From contig JALLBK010000237.1 in assembly GCA_036940085.1 (NCBI GenBank), forward strand, positions 1 to 17,134: a DNA stretch of 17,134 nt, in the 5' to 3' direction. The notes under the pieces were generated by a model, which had not been told where the DNA came from, did no database searches, and saw only the letters and a list, made by a program, of their open reading frames with translations. A program made the position numbers and the translations under genes. Source of the stretch: Discostella pseudostelligera. Lineage: Eukaryota > Bacillariophyta > Thalassiosirophyceae > Thalassiosirales > Thalassiosiraceae. Below are positions 8,301 to 15,507 of the stretch, in pieces; the first letter of the stretch is position 1; each line of letters starts with the position of its first letter.

Positions 8301-8855
8301 CACATCAGTGACGATGACTCAGGTGAGAGGATGCGAGTACGCAAGCACAAGAAACAGGATGATAGTGAAAGTGAAGACTCCTCGGATGATTGGATGAAAG
8401 TACACAAAATCACCAACCTTGCTAAGAGGCATCGTGCTGTTAATGATGATGTTCTTGATGATGATGAGGTTGTTGACGATATTAATGTTGATGATGATGC
8501 TAGCGATGATGATGCTAGTGATGAATCATATGAACCTACATTTGAAGCTCAGATGGCTGGTGAGGGTAGCGAGGAGGCTGTGCCACCATCTCCGGGTAAC
8601 AAGTCCTTTTCAAATATTGAAACGAGTGGCAAACGAGCGGCAGGAAACCATCGACAGCAACAACACAAGCCTTCGAAACAAGCCAAAGCTAACTACGACG
8701 TGGCTGCCTTTTCATCCAAGGCTTCCATCATGCTTGGTTTTTCTTCTTCCAAAGTTAGTGTTCAGAAGAAAGTTGGAAAGAAGAAAACTCGTGGTGAACA
8801 ATTCGATGTTGCAAGTTTCGTTAACAAAGCGCAAAGGCTGTGTGGACTCTGGTAA
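5346..8855 (+). CDS. Acidic protein with N-terminal OB-fold, candidate TPP1/Est3-like
   Basis: A 1169-codon frame opening with ATCATGG. Near the N-terminus PWI (10-12) precedes a probable OB-fold. Its strands are near KIVQVIQ (81-87), YLVIHDG (122-128), YAAIAFL (130-136) and SLVSITNYTVSTI (155-167), with a helix at SPETLQEL and a late strand ELYLCLYIQG (251-260). A PWI motif, then 'V-DG-x-x' strands, is the layout of the TPP1/Tpz1/Est3 telomerase-recruiting OB-fold family. The loops are inflated with Asn/His/Gln. The rest is disordered and acidic, with a basic patch (376-410) that could be a nuclear signal, an internal ~100-residue duplication (766-980), and a C-terminal motif present twice. 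TPP1 is usually about 450-550 aa and Est3 about 180, so this is unusually long. RPA- or CST-type OB proteins are alternatives. The reading frame is secure; the function is a hypothesis. Confidence 0.8.
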   Translation: MASFLQNNNPWIESTILYAASFDPALCHEDDANGDGDDEYNIEEEPQTENTIPSGLLPSPKHGSKNGQSLRNSPPPSRKGKIVQVIQRGGDFDWNNNNNNWHGRRGPHPSRGNGNNTYCPPYLVIHDGQYAAIAFLSPETLQELSSSPTIISNRSLVSITNYTVSTILQCCQKQGRQQQKKKQPRGQGQQQQAKKLTFDFDTHSGILNHLYFTATNINNTNNHHHPHEPNGYTLIPPTIQTQLPHQIPNNELYLCLYIQGTITMIGAENQGLIGFPKDVHCSIPLRRVLREHEEMYESFWNGDGNGTLSHFMLIDKLEAVHGYYRMLDQKKYGGEEVVVVVDNDDDDDEVEDNNNDEEEDEGEQQHDPPRRVVGGRTKKQYGQRGRKKRDKVVDRHRTATSTSRTKRTTTTTTTTSSKSLMTNIIPGWPWESRLVEGHPSRIAPTARAAAASAPGASAAAASNNDTNGNENEIASAMLMMRNSLPGQDDSGDIADGEEGRVSAAAASARGGGNPNTEAAMTPTAASTPHPPLGNVQELLELGLDIEQFLGVESQSESDDNAVSAVGDSNDDRNHNTEVINNDEEEDGGIEKEAEAPIDKISGQLEPHEQQQSPRRESAFGTQEETGHEASFVGINDMLVDEDDDADGDNGHDEQNDIDFEDLGDNYDDLDGNERLLQTQPESTAYYHASHSPNRARETVDERDSQAPLSIRNAGNQPLRPTDEYSRSLQRIEEVEDVVAKASSRRKQSRRNNSKRRSEEEDDKDEYPITMSQRKVPPETLDGCAVLESQIPVPPPRGTSREPVARANDEEDDEAKDEEDDDQLVGGQSQLPISTKSRRVVEYNQKAGRSTIRSKRWIEEDDEEDDYPIPVSQRKAPPETLEGYAVLESQIPLPPPRGASRVPIAREEEKEEEQEEEKGVVEEKEEEREEDDDDDPDENDEDYYPPGRRSQIPISTKSKRVEKQTKWADNSTARNAKQLKSPRKEIHISDDDSGERMRVRKHKKQDDSESEDSSDDWMKVHKITNLAKRHRAVNDDVLDDDEVVDDINVDDDASDDDASDESYEPTFEAQMAGEGSEEAVPPSPGNKSFSNIETSGKRAAGNHRQQQHKPSKQAKANYDVAAFSSKASIMLGFSSSKVSVQKKVGKKKTRGEQFDVASFVNKAQRLCGLW
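5373..6141 (+). other. Putative PWI + OB-fold domain
   Basis: Domain-level feature, residues 10-265 of the gene at 5346. The order of elements is PWI, a short helix (ESTILYAA), an acidic linker, then alternating hydrophobic beta strands around a conserved-looking HDG turn. Insertions separate the strands (95-118 Asn/Gly-rich, 172-196 Gln/Lys-rich, 215-228 Asn/His-rich). It was judged by eye from hydrophobic patterning and comparison with the TPP1/Est3 layout. Confidence 0.4.
7641..8270 (+). repeat. Tandem coding duplication (300-bp unit)
   Basis: In the OB-fold gene. Copy 1 (7641-7940) and copy 2 (from 7941) both run YPIxxSQRKxPPETLxG, then VLESQIPxPPPRGxSR, an acidic stretch, and SQxPISTKSxR. 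Copy 2's acidic Glu/Asp stretch is longer, so the PISTKS block is displaced by 363 bp instead of 300. Changes are scattered through both copies, so the duplication is not very recent. Confidence 0.85.
8691..8852 (+). repeat. C-terminal motif present twice (FDVASFxxKA)
   Basis: Residues 1116-1132 (NYDVAAFSSKASIMLGF) and 1152-1169 (QFDVASFVNKAQRLCGLW) share (Y/F)DVA(A/S)FxxKAxx(M/L)xG. They are separated by a basic linker, and the second copy ends the protein. They look like short amphipathic helices flanking a Lys-rich patch, suggesting a bivalent protein- or nucleic-acid-binding tail (inference). Confidence 0.75.
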
Positions 8856-9012
8856 TCTGCATCGAACTTGATCATTTCGATAATACAAATTAGTATTACA
8901 TATGTTAACTTCTTGAACAAGCGACTTATTGGATTCCACACTGATTACCCTCTTTTCAATAGTCTCGTTGATCACAACATCGCACGGCCTTTCAATACAT
9001 TAATTTCCAACA
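8856..9012. other. Short convergent intergenic region
   Basis: 157 bp between the stop of the OB-fold gene (+) and the stop of the transporter (-). It must hold both 3' ends. No further feature is visible. Confidence 0.6.
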
Positions 9013-11073
9013 TTAGAACCCACAGTCATCAGGGTAAACCTTCCTCCATGCAGCTCTCATCTCAAACGACAACGTAGAATGATTTGCTTCAAACTCAGCG
9101 GGGGCTTCGGCAAAACAAACCAGAACGGTGTTGACGGAACTATCGATGACGCTGAGTAGAATCGCGGAGATCACGATACCCACGAGGAATGAAAAGCTGC
9201 GTGATGGATTTCGGTGACGTTTGTAGGGATACAGTTGCATGAAAGGTAGGCAAGGTGCACAGCATGATTGAATCAGAAATGAAGAGATCAAAACAGGAGA
9301 ATAGTGGCAGTCAAGCATGCACTCACCCGAAGGCTACACCCATGGATGCATCTCCATATCCTTCAAACCATGATGGATTGATTTCATTCATGATCAATCC
9401 AACACATCCAGTGAGGCCGCCAATAATTAAGCAAAAAAGAGACAACACATTGGAGATGAGATTGTCACTTATAATGACCGACCACCCCTTCTGCTTAAAA
9501 AGAATCATGACATTCTTCCCTGCGTCCAAATAGGAGTATCCATACTGTTCAAGGATTGGGGAGGAACAAGAGACGATTAGCCGATTGGAAAATGTTGCAT
9601 CAGGCTATCCAAAACGTGTCAATACAAAACATTACTCACCATCCCCACGTAAATGTAAGCGAACTTGTTGAAGTACTCCAGCATATCTTCCAAACAGCGC
9701 AATAGACAGTCAAGTATGCAAAGCAGGAACGCCGAACCTCCCTCGTTGTCATTGTCTGATCTCGCATTCTCAACCATGGTCCTGAGAGTTTGAATAATAG
9801 CCACCAATAGACTACCAAAGCAAATGCTACCAAACGATGTAGTGGTGGCCCGAACAAACGAATCTTTGATAGCAACGGAACAGCACGATCCAGCATCCTC
9901 GGGGGCGAACCACCATGTTGAAACCACACCGGCAATTATAACATGGATTGTATTCTATTTGGTGTTTTGAGCGGTATGTCACGGTAATATTCGGTGATAG
10001 TTGATAATGTGAGAATGCAACGATTCTCATGAAGCATCCACTCACCTGAAAGACTTGTTCCGTCCTGTGTTTCGATGAATACCGGGAGAATGCCACGGTG
10101 TACAAGAGTAAGTGTGTCATTAGCATTGACCCAGTCCATTGACAACAATATCAAAGGGTGTTAGGAGAGAATGACGTACCAGAAAAACGCCAGCAGAAGA
10201 AGGAAGAAGTATCCCCATGCAAGATCATCCTCCGAACAAGTAGTGGTCGTAGTGCCATCGTTCTCCGTAGTGCTCACGCAAAGTCCCAACTTATCATACA
10301 CCCCCACCAGTGCCGTCATCCAAAGCAAGCAGTATCCGAAGGATAATAGCACAATACCAATAGCTACTAGGAACACTCCCCCATTCGTCTTCACGGCAGT
10401 CAAGCCGGTAGTCAAGTTGGCGGCAGCAAATGGAATACGTCTCCAAACGAGGCATGCATAACATATCGATAGTAGGACGAATATCACGCCGAATATTCCC
10501 CCCACTATGCTTCCATAGAAAAACGAGCTGAAGGCAATCAAAAGAGAGCAGACTAGGGAGAATAATAGAGAGATTTGGATGAGAACTTTGGGACATGCCG
10601 ACATGATTGTGAGTGAGAGTGCTGAGAAAACGAAGGATCCTCCTCCGGCAATCATGGAAGCTGGAATATACAGAAAGCATTGCATCATTTGGAGAATTAG
10701 TGTACAAAATAATGAGATCCTCTCTCAGTATCTCAGCTCATTTCACCAACTCACCGTACAGCAAGCCCATGCTATCAATATCACTGCTACTATCTGTTTC
10801 ATTCTCACTACCACCTGTTGTTGTGATGGCCTTTTGCACCGCAGGAACTCCCCATAGCATCGCCAACACTCCAATACTAATCAATTGTCCGTAGAATAAA
10901 ATGGCTGCCCAAGCATCGCGGCATTGCGGTGGTTGTTGTTCGCCTTTGGTCCATTGCAATGTTATTTGATCATGACCGTCTTGGCCGCCAGCATCGTCGT
11001 CGCCGGCGGGGCTGAAGAGAGCTTCGGCGAGTGGCTCTTGTTCGTCGTATTGGCTGCCCTTTCTGCCCATCAT
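9013..11073 (-). CDS. Choline transporter-like protein (CTL/PNS1 family), six exons
   Basis: Spliced minus-strand gene. Exons: 11073-10755, 10660-10180, 10064-10046, 9954-9640, 9544-9327, 9196-9013. All five introns (94, 115, 91, 95 and 130 nt) are GT-AG, and the joined frame gives 511 residues, close to yeast PNS1. Family landmarks follow in order: CRD (51-53) before the first membrane span, RIPFAAANL (181-189), HVIIAGVVSTWWF (277-289), TTSFGSICFGSLLVAIIQ (311-328), YGYSYLDAGKNV (379-390), and the C-terminal VIDSSVNTVLVCFAEAP (468-483) with EMRAAW. About ten membrane spans are expected, in plasma or organelle membrane. Animal CTL1 and CTL2 transport choline (and ethanolamine), but PNS1's substrate is uncertain, so transport of choline here is only inferred. 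Exon 3 is a 19-nt microexon coding for TEQVFQ. The start could be either Met of the MM pair. Confidence 0.92.
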
Positions 11074-11283
11074 TTTATTATTGGGTTCTAATTATAATGA
11101 AGATGATAATAGCGAATCGAATCAAGGCAATGCCATTGAATGTCAGGCAATTCGTAGTGGTCATGAATGATGTCGTTCGATGCCATGGTGGTGCATGATT
11201 CTCTTGCTGGAAGAATCACGGCATCCGGAGATTCGGGCCAACTCGTTTTCCTGTAACTTTTCCGGTAAAAGGCCCTCGGTTCG

Positions 11284-11400
11284 AGCGGATCCATGCGGAA
11301 CGATGCGGAGCGTTGCGGGCCGATGCGGCTCCCTGCGGGCCCATGTTGTGGTCCCTGCGGGCCGATGCGGGCAGATGCGGACGCGTGCGGTTGCATGCGG
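11284..11400. repeat. 10-bp-phased TGCGG minisatellite
   Basis: TGCGG begins at 11294, 11304, 11314, 11324, 11334, then 11356, 11366, 11376, 11386 and 11396. A degenerate TGTTG sits in phase at 11344, and AGCGG sits in phase at 11284. The consensus unit is roughly CGATGCGGGC. It lies in the divergent promoter between the transporter and the thioredoxin-like gene and is much more GC-rich than its surroundings. Confidence 0.85.
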
Positions 11401-11525
11401 AGCCGCGTGGGTGCATATTTTGCCGCATCCAAATCCCGAAGTGTGTCCGGAATAATGTCCGCATAACGTGTTTCTTCCTGCACAGTGCGTCTGTCCGTCG
11501 TCTGTCGATTGACTGGGGGTTGAGG

Positions 11526-11576
11526 TTCCCGCCATTTTCTTTTCGTCTTCCCGCCATTTTTACCGAAGTTCCCGCC
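11526..11576. promoter_or_regulatory. Three phased TTCCCGCC (E2F-like) sites
   Basis: TTCCCGCC occurs at 11526-11533, 11548-11555 and 11569-11576, all in the same orientation, at 22- and 21-bp spacing (two helical turns). The first two continue as ATTTT, like the single copy at 5140. Read on the other strand the longer element is AAAATGGCGGGAA, which also resembles a YY1-type ATGGCGG core. The sites are about 265 bp upstream of the thioredoxin-like ATG and about 450 bp upstream of the transporter ATG, so either gene could use them. Confidence 0.5.
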
Positions 11577-11840
11577 ACTTGGCTTTTGGCGATGCCGGCA
11601 GCCGGCAGAGAGAGGAATGCCCGTGAACGGAAGTGAGAAGAGTAGTTCTCTTCTCATCTTTTCTTTTGTGCGCCACCTCACCAAAGAATTCTTCGGAGAA
11701 GTCCAAAACATCAAGAAAAGCGGTGTCATGATGTCATCGGCATCGCTCGGGACGATGGTGAAATCCGAATCGGCCCCTGTGCATGCCATTCCCGGGATGG
11801 TATCAGTATCGATGAGGATGAAATGTCATAATACAACGGC

Positions 11841-12740
11841 ATGCTTAGTACTACTCCTATGTTTCATATGAATATGAAACCATCGTTATCGGTCGTCGGC
11901 GCCGTCGTCATCATGGCAGCCATTGCATTTTGCTCCAATTCTGTCACGGGTCTATCTGACGTCGTGGCATACCCGTCGTCGTCGTCGTCGTCACCTACAC
12001 GACGTACTCTGAAAAGACAGGGCGATCACCTCAGACCTCAAACCAGAAGCAGCAATAGCATCAGCCTCACTGCACTCTACTACAAGTATCTTCATGACGA
12101 AGATGACAACTCGTCAATTGAAAAATTCGATGTCGATTTGCTCACAAGAACTCGAGAATCCGTCGGCATCAGCAATACCTCCACAACTGCTACTACTCGA
12201 GCAATATCCTCACGCATCTCGCCCATGATAGAATTGCATTCCATCTCAGATTATCGCAATCACATACTTCTCAATAACGACGACGCCAGCAACCCGACTT
12301 CGACGAGTCCATTATGCATCGTACGATTCTCAGCGCCATGGTGCAAGTTGTGCCGCTCGACAGATGTAGCATGGGAACGCATGGCCGCCAAGTTCACAAG
12401 TGCTGCTTCTGCTGCTGCCAATCCGACTACATCGACATCTGCTGCTTCTCCGATGAAGCAAATTAAATTCTTCACCGTCAATCTTAGCAACAACAACGAT
12501 AACGGCGGCAGGGGAGAAGGAGGAGATCATGCATCTTCGGTAGGTGCACTCAAAGACATGTTACAAATCGATCGTGTACCGCAGGGTATACTACATCATC
12601 CTGCATTTGGAATATATGAACAAAAGGTGAATTTGCATCGATCGAATTTGTCCATATTGAAGAAACAATTAGAACGATATATGATGGAAGAGGATGCGGA
12701 TATTCGAATGGAGGATGGGTTTTGGAATTTTGAGAGTTGA
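11841..12740 (+). CDS. Thioredoxin-fold protein with CKLC site, probably plastid-targeted
   Basis: A 299-codon intronless frame. The core CIVRFSAPWCKLCR (159-172) is the thioredoxin active-site strand and helix with WCxxC (Cys168, Cys171). The sequence is CKLC instead of the CGPC of classical thioredoxins. RVPQGI (245-250) supplies the expected cis-proline (Pro247). The helix between them carries an Ala/Ser/Thr insertion (about 186-203), and the strand before cis-Pro is followed by an Asn/Gly loop. The N-terminus has a hydrophobic signal-like stretch (13-29) then AIAF-CS, similar to the ASAF-AP motif of diatom plastid presequences, and then a Ser/Arg/Lys-rich transit-like region (31-75). Met10 or Met12 would be better starts than Met1 for a signal peptide. 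Role inferred: thiol-disulphide exchange in the plastid or secretory system. It does not match a specific thioredoxin subtype I can name. Confidence 0.82.
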   Translation: MLSTTPMFHMNMKPSLSVVGAVVIMAAIAFCSNSVTGLSDVVAYPSSSSSSPTRRTLKRQGDHLRPQTRSSNSISLTALYYKYLHDEDDNSSIEKFDVDLLTRTRESVGISNTSTTATTRAISSRISPMIELHSISDYRNHILLNNDDASNPTSTSPLCIVRFSAPWCKLCRSTDVAWERMAAKFTSAASAAANPTTSTSAASPMKQIKFFTVNLSNNNDNGGRGEGGDHASSVGALKDMLQIDRVPQGILHHPAFGIYEQKVNLHRSNLSILKKQLERYMMEEDADIRMEDGFWNFES

Positions 12741-13925
12741 TAGAGGCGCTTTCTCCATATAGACGTATTGCATTAATAGTTGTACCGAGAGGGCTTAGGA
12801 GTGTAGTTATATGGAATCGTTTGGGAGATTGATTAGTGAGTGTCAATTTGAGGCACATTCATAATAGTGGAGATGGAGATGATAGAGTGTTGGAATGAGA
12901 GTGTACATTAATACTTGATAGACTGATTATTGATAGCAACATATCCACAAGAAGACATATCTATTCTGATTTGAATGTAAGGTCCTTGTCATTCAACTTG
13001 TTCGCCCTCTCCCTTCTCCTTCACCAGCATCATCAGCCATAGTAAGTGCAACAACTCTGGAGGTTAGAGGTAAGGTGGAAGCTTTTTGCTATGTGGGGGT
13101 CCAAGCTTGCTGAACATAAAATCAACTCGATCACCACTGAGGAACCACCCAAAAATGAAGTGAAGTGTGCCCCTGAGCTTCCTGGTGCTCAATGACCAAT
13201 GAGGAATCTACTGATGTGCTCCATACTGCTCCTGATGCTCTTTAAGGCTACTGATTCTTTATGCTCTCTGGTGGGTCTGCCCGTGCTCTCTCAGCATGCT
13301 CCTGATGGTCCTCATTCCTCATGCTCCTGAGTTTTCTGGTGTTCAATGATGCTCATGATGCTTATCTCTGTTGTCTGCTTCTCCCTGATCAATGAGGGTT
13401 GAGGTTGCACAATGGCAGAAAGAAGCAGATCATAAGGACGTCTGACTTGTTTGCATTGTTGTGTTTGTTGGATTGCTTCATGATGCATCATGATGCATGA
13501 TACATAATGCATGAAACATGGCATTATCAAACAAGAATGATCAAGGTGCAGTGAGCTGCAGCAGTCTAACAAGAATACTAACAAGAACTGCTGGGGGTAC
13601 TCATACTAGCAGTATTAGTACTACTGCAGCAACTGCAAGATTCAAGAAGGATGCATAGTAGATAGTAGAGAAATAGAGACATGGTAGCAAGCAAAAATAT
13701 TACCACAAGACTGTTCTAGTGCTTACACGAACACATGAGCATGGCAAGCACCCACCCACTACCTTCCCCATCCCTGACATCAGCCATCATGATTCTTTAT
13801 GATGCTGGTGGTTCATGAAGACGAGTTGAAAAAATCTAATGGACAGGAAACAGGAATCAAACCAGTGACCAGTTGGGAGCCAAATTGTTCATTCAAATTC
13901 AGCAAACACCAGTTGATGATGGATA
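12741..13925. other. Gene-poor region with diverged short repeats
   Basis: The first ~150 bp is probably the 3' UTR of the thioredoxin-like gene. About 13160-13350 has irregular repeats of TGCTCCTGATG/CTGGTGCTCAATGA type, too diverged for a clear period. Small palindromes occur at 13479-13492 and near 13606-13624. I find no convincing gene on either strand. Confidence 0.5.
13479..13492. repeat. Perfect 14-bp palindrome CATGATGCATCATG
   Basis: A perfect palindrome embedded in a longer ATGCAT-rich stretch (13477-13517) that begins TTCATG and ends CATGAA, so the whole can form an imperfect hairpin. No function is assigned. Confidence 0.6.
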
Positions 13926-14400
13926 AGTGTTAGTACCCAAATGTGAAAATTGCCCGTACATGTTCTGGTCAGCCCCATCCGTGAATAGGCACCCGGACAC
14001 GGATGGGGATTTAGGATTTCCCAGAACATATACAGGCTCATCCTTATGATTCTTTGATTTTGAGGTTTCTCTTTATGTCAGATTTGACTTTCAGCCCTTT
14101 ACATCATAGATGCTGTACAATACCGTCACTGTCACTGCCACCACTGCTATGGTAGCCACATGCTACATGCCATCATAGTTGTATCATCACCTCCTATACA
14201 TGAAAGGTATGCATCCATGTGTGTATGGACTTCAACCCATCAATACATGCACGATGCTCACTCAATTACACCAACATTGGGACCAGTACATGGATGAGAT
14301 GCAACGTAAATTCCTGTCCATGTCCAGGGACCTATTCATGAAGGGGATCATCCAGATCATGTAAGGGCAATTTATGCATTTGGGTACTAACATATGCACT
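13926..14400. mobile_element. MITE-like element with ~95-bp terminal inverted repeats
   Basis: The left end (13926-14013) and the reverse complement of the right end (14307-14400) align by eye for about 95 bp. Shared blocks include TTAGTACCCAAATG, AATTGCCC, TACATG, TCTGG, TGAATAGG and GGACA-GG. Both ends begin AGTG and are flanked by TA (13924-13925 and 14401-14402), compatible with the TA target duplication of Tc1/mariner (Stowaway-type) elements. The right copy has a 5-base insertion (CATAT) near its tip. The interior has only a 61-codon frame (14179-14364) that runs into the right repeat and has no recognisable domain, so the element looks non-autonomous. The flanking ATA/TAT symmetry makes the exact boundary uncertain by one or two bases. 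Confidence 0.65.
13956..14033. repeat. Nested imperfect palindrome in left TIR
   Basis: CCCCATCCGTG (13973-13983) pairs with CACGGATGGGG (13998-14008) around a 14-nt loop. Outside it, ATGTTCTGG (13960-13968) pairs with CCAGAACAT (14021-14029). The two stems are separated by unpaired bulges, giving a ~78-nt hairpin. It overlaps the left terminal repeat of the MITE-like element, and the right end preserves only part of it. Confidence 0.75.
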
Positions 14401-14453
14401 TATTGTCCAAGGCATTCTTTTTATTCAATTTCTAATGACTTTCAGAAATATAG

Positions 14454-15020
14454 AATAAATCATGGAGGCACCATAGTTGGATGAGATACTTGATCATACC
14501 ATATTATGATGAAAGTGGTCGGCAGAGGTGTCAACAACATTTGCCTGATGACAGGGGTGCAATTGCAAGGTTAGCCAAAGACCAAAGACAAAGATGCAGT
14601 TTGAGTTTGTGATTATTTCAATCAACTTTCAACTCATGTGAATAGATTTAAATGTCTGCTAGTAGACCACCCATACTGTGAATATTTATTGCTGGAAAAT
14701 GTCAAAGATGTGCAATTGAGAAAGAAATATGTTTCAAGCTTCAACAAGAAGTAAGTTGATCTGTCAAACCTTTTTGGAGTTTTGCTCTATCAAATAGGGA
14801 ACATGAATGTTTTGGCATGGTGACTTCAAGAAGGTATGTTCTGAATGTACTGATCAATGAAAGGGCTGAAGGTAGACCGAACACATCCACTGACGTCTAT
14901 TCTTTGTGCTTTGTGCTTTGTGCTACCAATGCTACTATCAAACAGGCATTCATGTCACCAAATTCCCAATCCTCCTACCTACTACTATATATTGCAAGAG
15001 ACCAAATGATTCTCAAGTAA
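14454..15020 (+). pseudogene. Possible degenerate or spliced coding remnant, unknown protein
   Basis: Three open stretches can be read in order. Frame 1 (14454-14612) carries RYLIIPYYDESGRQRC and later GAIARLAKDQRQ. A shifted frame (14605-14750) carries CDYFNQLSTHVNRFKCLLVD and ends at a perfect donor GTAAGT (14751). A 47-nt GT-AG intron ending at 14797 would then join it in frame to a third stretch (14798-15020) containing MVTSRRYVLNVLINERAEGR. The first two do not connect without a frameshift or an unseen intron, and no family is recognised. The mixed-residue composition, unlike the low-complexity surroundings, is the main reason to list it. It may be chance. Confidence 0.22.
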
Positions 15021-15507
15021 GAAATAAACAAAGCATTTTGCAAGGGAACAGAGATGATTATGTCAGAACCAACTATCAGAAAGAGAGAGAGATAACAGAA
15101 ATTTTATAGTACATCTTATGGGCTCTGAAGAGCGATGAATCTATGATTCTACTAAGATTGCACTCTCTGCCCTGGTAGGTGAAAATTGTGGTACTTCAGT
15201 GGTGATGTTTAGCAGGTTTCAGTCCTAGCCGTTTCACTCAGTGTTGCATAGTGTGTACATTTTTGTATCAGTGTAAAGAATTGTGTGATCCTGCATTGCC
15301 CCGAGGGGCACGTCGATCATTCTGTCATAAAAGCTGTTTGTGCTGCGTGCAAATGGTGAAGCCATTCCTTCCATGTGCAAAGAGTCATTGAGGAAATATC
15401 CTGATCCGTGAATCGGGCCAGGTGATGATCCAAGGGAGCGAGCACATCATGATAATTCTGAGAAAACCAAATCAGAAAGTACAGGGAGGGAAAGGTGGGA
15501 TATGATC
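15021..15507. other. Intergenic, no gene seen
   Basis: AT-rich sequence leading into the minisatellite. It contains a small perfect inverted repeat, TGCCCC-GA-GGGGCA (15297-15310). Open frames are short and unrecognised. Confidence 0.5.

Larger units (their letters stand above)
11074..11840. other. Divergent promoter region
   Basis: 767 bp between the start of the minus-strand transporter and the plus-strand thioredoxin-like gene. It holds the TGCGG array and the TTCCCGCC triplet. Overlapping frames occur on both strands (longest 233 codons on the minus strand at 11088-11789). They lack recognisable motifs and owe much of their openness to the GC-rich repeat, so I do not annotate them as genes. 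Confidence 0.6.

Noticed and set aside
11088..11789. 233-codon minus-strand frame in the divergent promoter
   Set aside because: Much of it translates the 10-bp GC-rich repeat and the TTCCCGCC sites, and no family motif is seen. An upstream ORF or 5' exon cannot be excluded without transcripts.
11617..11871. 84-codon plus-strand frame overlapping the thioredoxin-like start
   Set aside because: It is out of frame with the thioredoxin-like gene, has no recognisable features, and is more likely leader sequence.
13853..13882. tRNA-like B box (GGTTTGATTCC) and A-box-like TGGCTCCCAACTGG on the minus strand, suggesting a SINE
   Set aside because: The two boxes are only about 5 bp apart, far too close for a pol III promoter, and no cloverleaf can be drawn.
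15297..15310. TGCCCC-GA-GGGGCA as a bacterial-type terminator
   Set aside because: The loop is only 2 nt, no T run follows, and the context is a eukaryotic nuclear genome.
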